NCBI GenBank assembly: GCA_023394255.1
Contig: JAEXAZ010000114.1
Location: 1-6,308 of the forward strand
Length of the DNA stretch: 6,308 nt
From: Bacillota bacterium
GTDB taxonomy: Bacteria > Bacillota > Clostridia > Oscillospirales > Ruminococcaceae
Direction: 5' to 3'
A program made the position numbers and the translations under genes. The first letter of the stretch is position 1; the number at the start of each line of letters is the position of its first letter. Shown here piece by piece: positions 5,952 to 6,308 of this stretch. The notes under the pieces are model-generated. The model ran no database searches. It worked only from the letters and a program-made list of their open reading frames with translations, and had not been told where the DNA came from.

Positions 5952-5973
5952 TAATTTATTCTTAATTTCTTAT

Positions 5974-5979
5974 GGAGGG
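5974..5979 (+). promoter_or_regulatory. ridA: Ribosome binding site of ridA
   Basis: GGAGGG lies nine bases before ATG 5989 and is the only purine-rich site in the short leader. Confidence 0.8.
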
Positions 5980-5988
5980 ATTATAACC

Positions 5989-6308
5989 ATGAACAAAGTC
6001 ATTTCCGCAAAAAATGCCCCTGCCGCCGTTGGCCCTTATTCTCATGCGGTCATGGGCGGAAACGTCCTGTATACTTCCGGCCAGCTCGGCCTTGACCCGG
6101 CCAGCGGCGCTCTGCCTGAAGGGGTGGAAGCACAGGCAAAACAGGCGTTGGACAATCTGGGCGCAGTGCTGAAAGAAGCCGGAATGGATTACTCCGATGT
6201 GGTCAAAACAACAGTTTTCCTTGCGAACATGGCGGATTTTGCTGCAATCAACGCCATTTACGCAGAATATTTCAAAGGGGATTGCCCTGCCCGTTCCTGT
6301 GTACAGGT
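5989..6308 (+). CDS. ridA: RidA family 2-iminobutanoate/2-iminopropanoate deaminase (3' end missing)
   Basis: The first 106 residues are visible and the frame runs off the right edge; E. coli RidA is 128 residues, so about 20 are missing. RidA is a cytoplasmic trimer that hydrolyses reactive enamine/imine products of PLP enzymes such as threonine dehydratase to 2-keto acids and ammonia. Visible family features are NAPAAVGPYSHAV with Tyr17, YTSGQLGLDP with Gly31, the QAKQALDNLGAVLKEAG helix, DVVKTTVFLANMADFAAIN, and the PARSCV motif whose Arg102 matches the catalytic Arg105 of E. coli; Cys104 matches Cys107 (alignment from memory). The conserved Glu near position 120 is outside the window, so the deaminase subgroup is inferred from the visible arginine and overall match. 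It has its own promoter and no evident link to Moco synthesis. Confidence 0.95.
   Translation, partial: MNKVISAKNAPAAVGPYSHAVMGGNVLYTSGQLGLDPASGALPEGVEAQAKQALDNLGAVLKEAGMDYSDVVKTTVFLANMADFAAINAIYAEYFKGDCPARSCVQ

Noticed and set aside
5972..5983. Tiny open frame ATG GAG GGA TTA TAA before ridA as a leader peptide
   Set aside because: Its ATG overlaps the ridA ribosome site and has no site of its own; four codons without a regulatory codon run give no support for attenuation.
1..6308. Mobile element, CRISPR array, tRNA/rRNA or phage-defence system
   Set aside because: No transposase, terminal repeats, spaced direct repeats, RNA gene signatures or defence domains could be seen; nearly all bases belong to recognised metabolic genes.

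Overview
The window is a compact, single-strand (+) gene cluster for making the molybdenum cofactor (Moco) and importing molybdate, followed by an unrelated reactive-imine deaminase gene. The sequence suggests a Gram-positive anaerobe of the Clostridia, most likely Oscillospiraceae/Ruminococcaceae. The reasons are strong AGGAGG-type ribosome sites, moderately high GC in genes (judged by eye) against a very AT-rich promoter region, a lipoprotein ModA with a Ser/Ala/Glu/Pro-rich linker, and protein sequences resembling clostridial homologues. The genus is not determined.

Layout: the window opens inside a MoeA/MogA-like molybdopterin-binding protein (1-756). It is followed by moaC (756-1265), moaA (1283-2257), a MOSC-domain gene (2262-2723), a mogA/moaB-type gene (2689-3201), then modA (3198-4049), modB (4094-4765) and modC (4762-5793). 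Neighbours overlap or lie within 44 bases of each other. No promoter or terminator is seen between them, so one long, largely translationally coupled transcript is likely, ending at a strong intrinsic terminator (5823-5851). Its promoter lies left of the window.

How the genes work together: ModABC would bring molybdate into the cell. MoaA and MoaC convert GTP to cyclic pyranopterin monophosphate. The MogA-type protein would adenylylate molybdopterin, and a MoeA-type protein elsewhere, or perhaps the first gene product, would insert molybdenum. The MOSC protein probably handles sulfur or mature cofactor. MoaD, MoaE, a MoaD-activating enzyme, canonical MoeA, nucleotide transferases and any molybdoenzyme are not in the window.

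After the terminator, an AT-rich intergenic region (5852-5988) holds an A/T-only palindrome, an extended -10 promoter and a ribosome site for ridA (5989 to the right edge, cut off). The minus strand shows no convincing gene. The window is mostly a well-known kind of operon. The points worth a second look are a four-cysteine tail on the first protein, ribosome sites written into Gly-rich protein C-termini, the MOSC/mogA overlap, the divergent ModC tail and the ridA promoter architecture.
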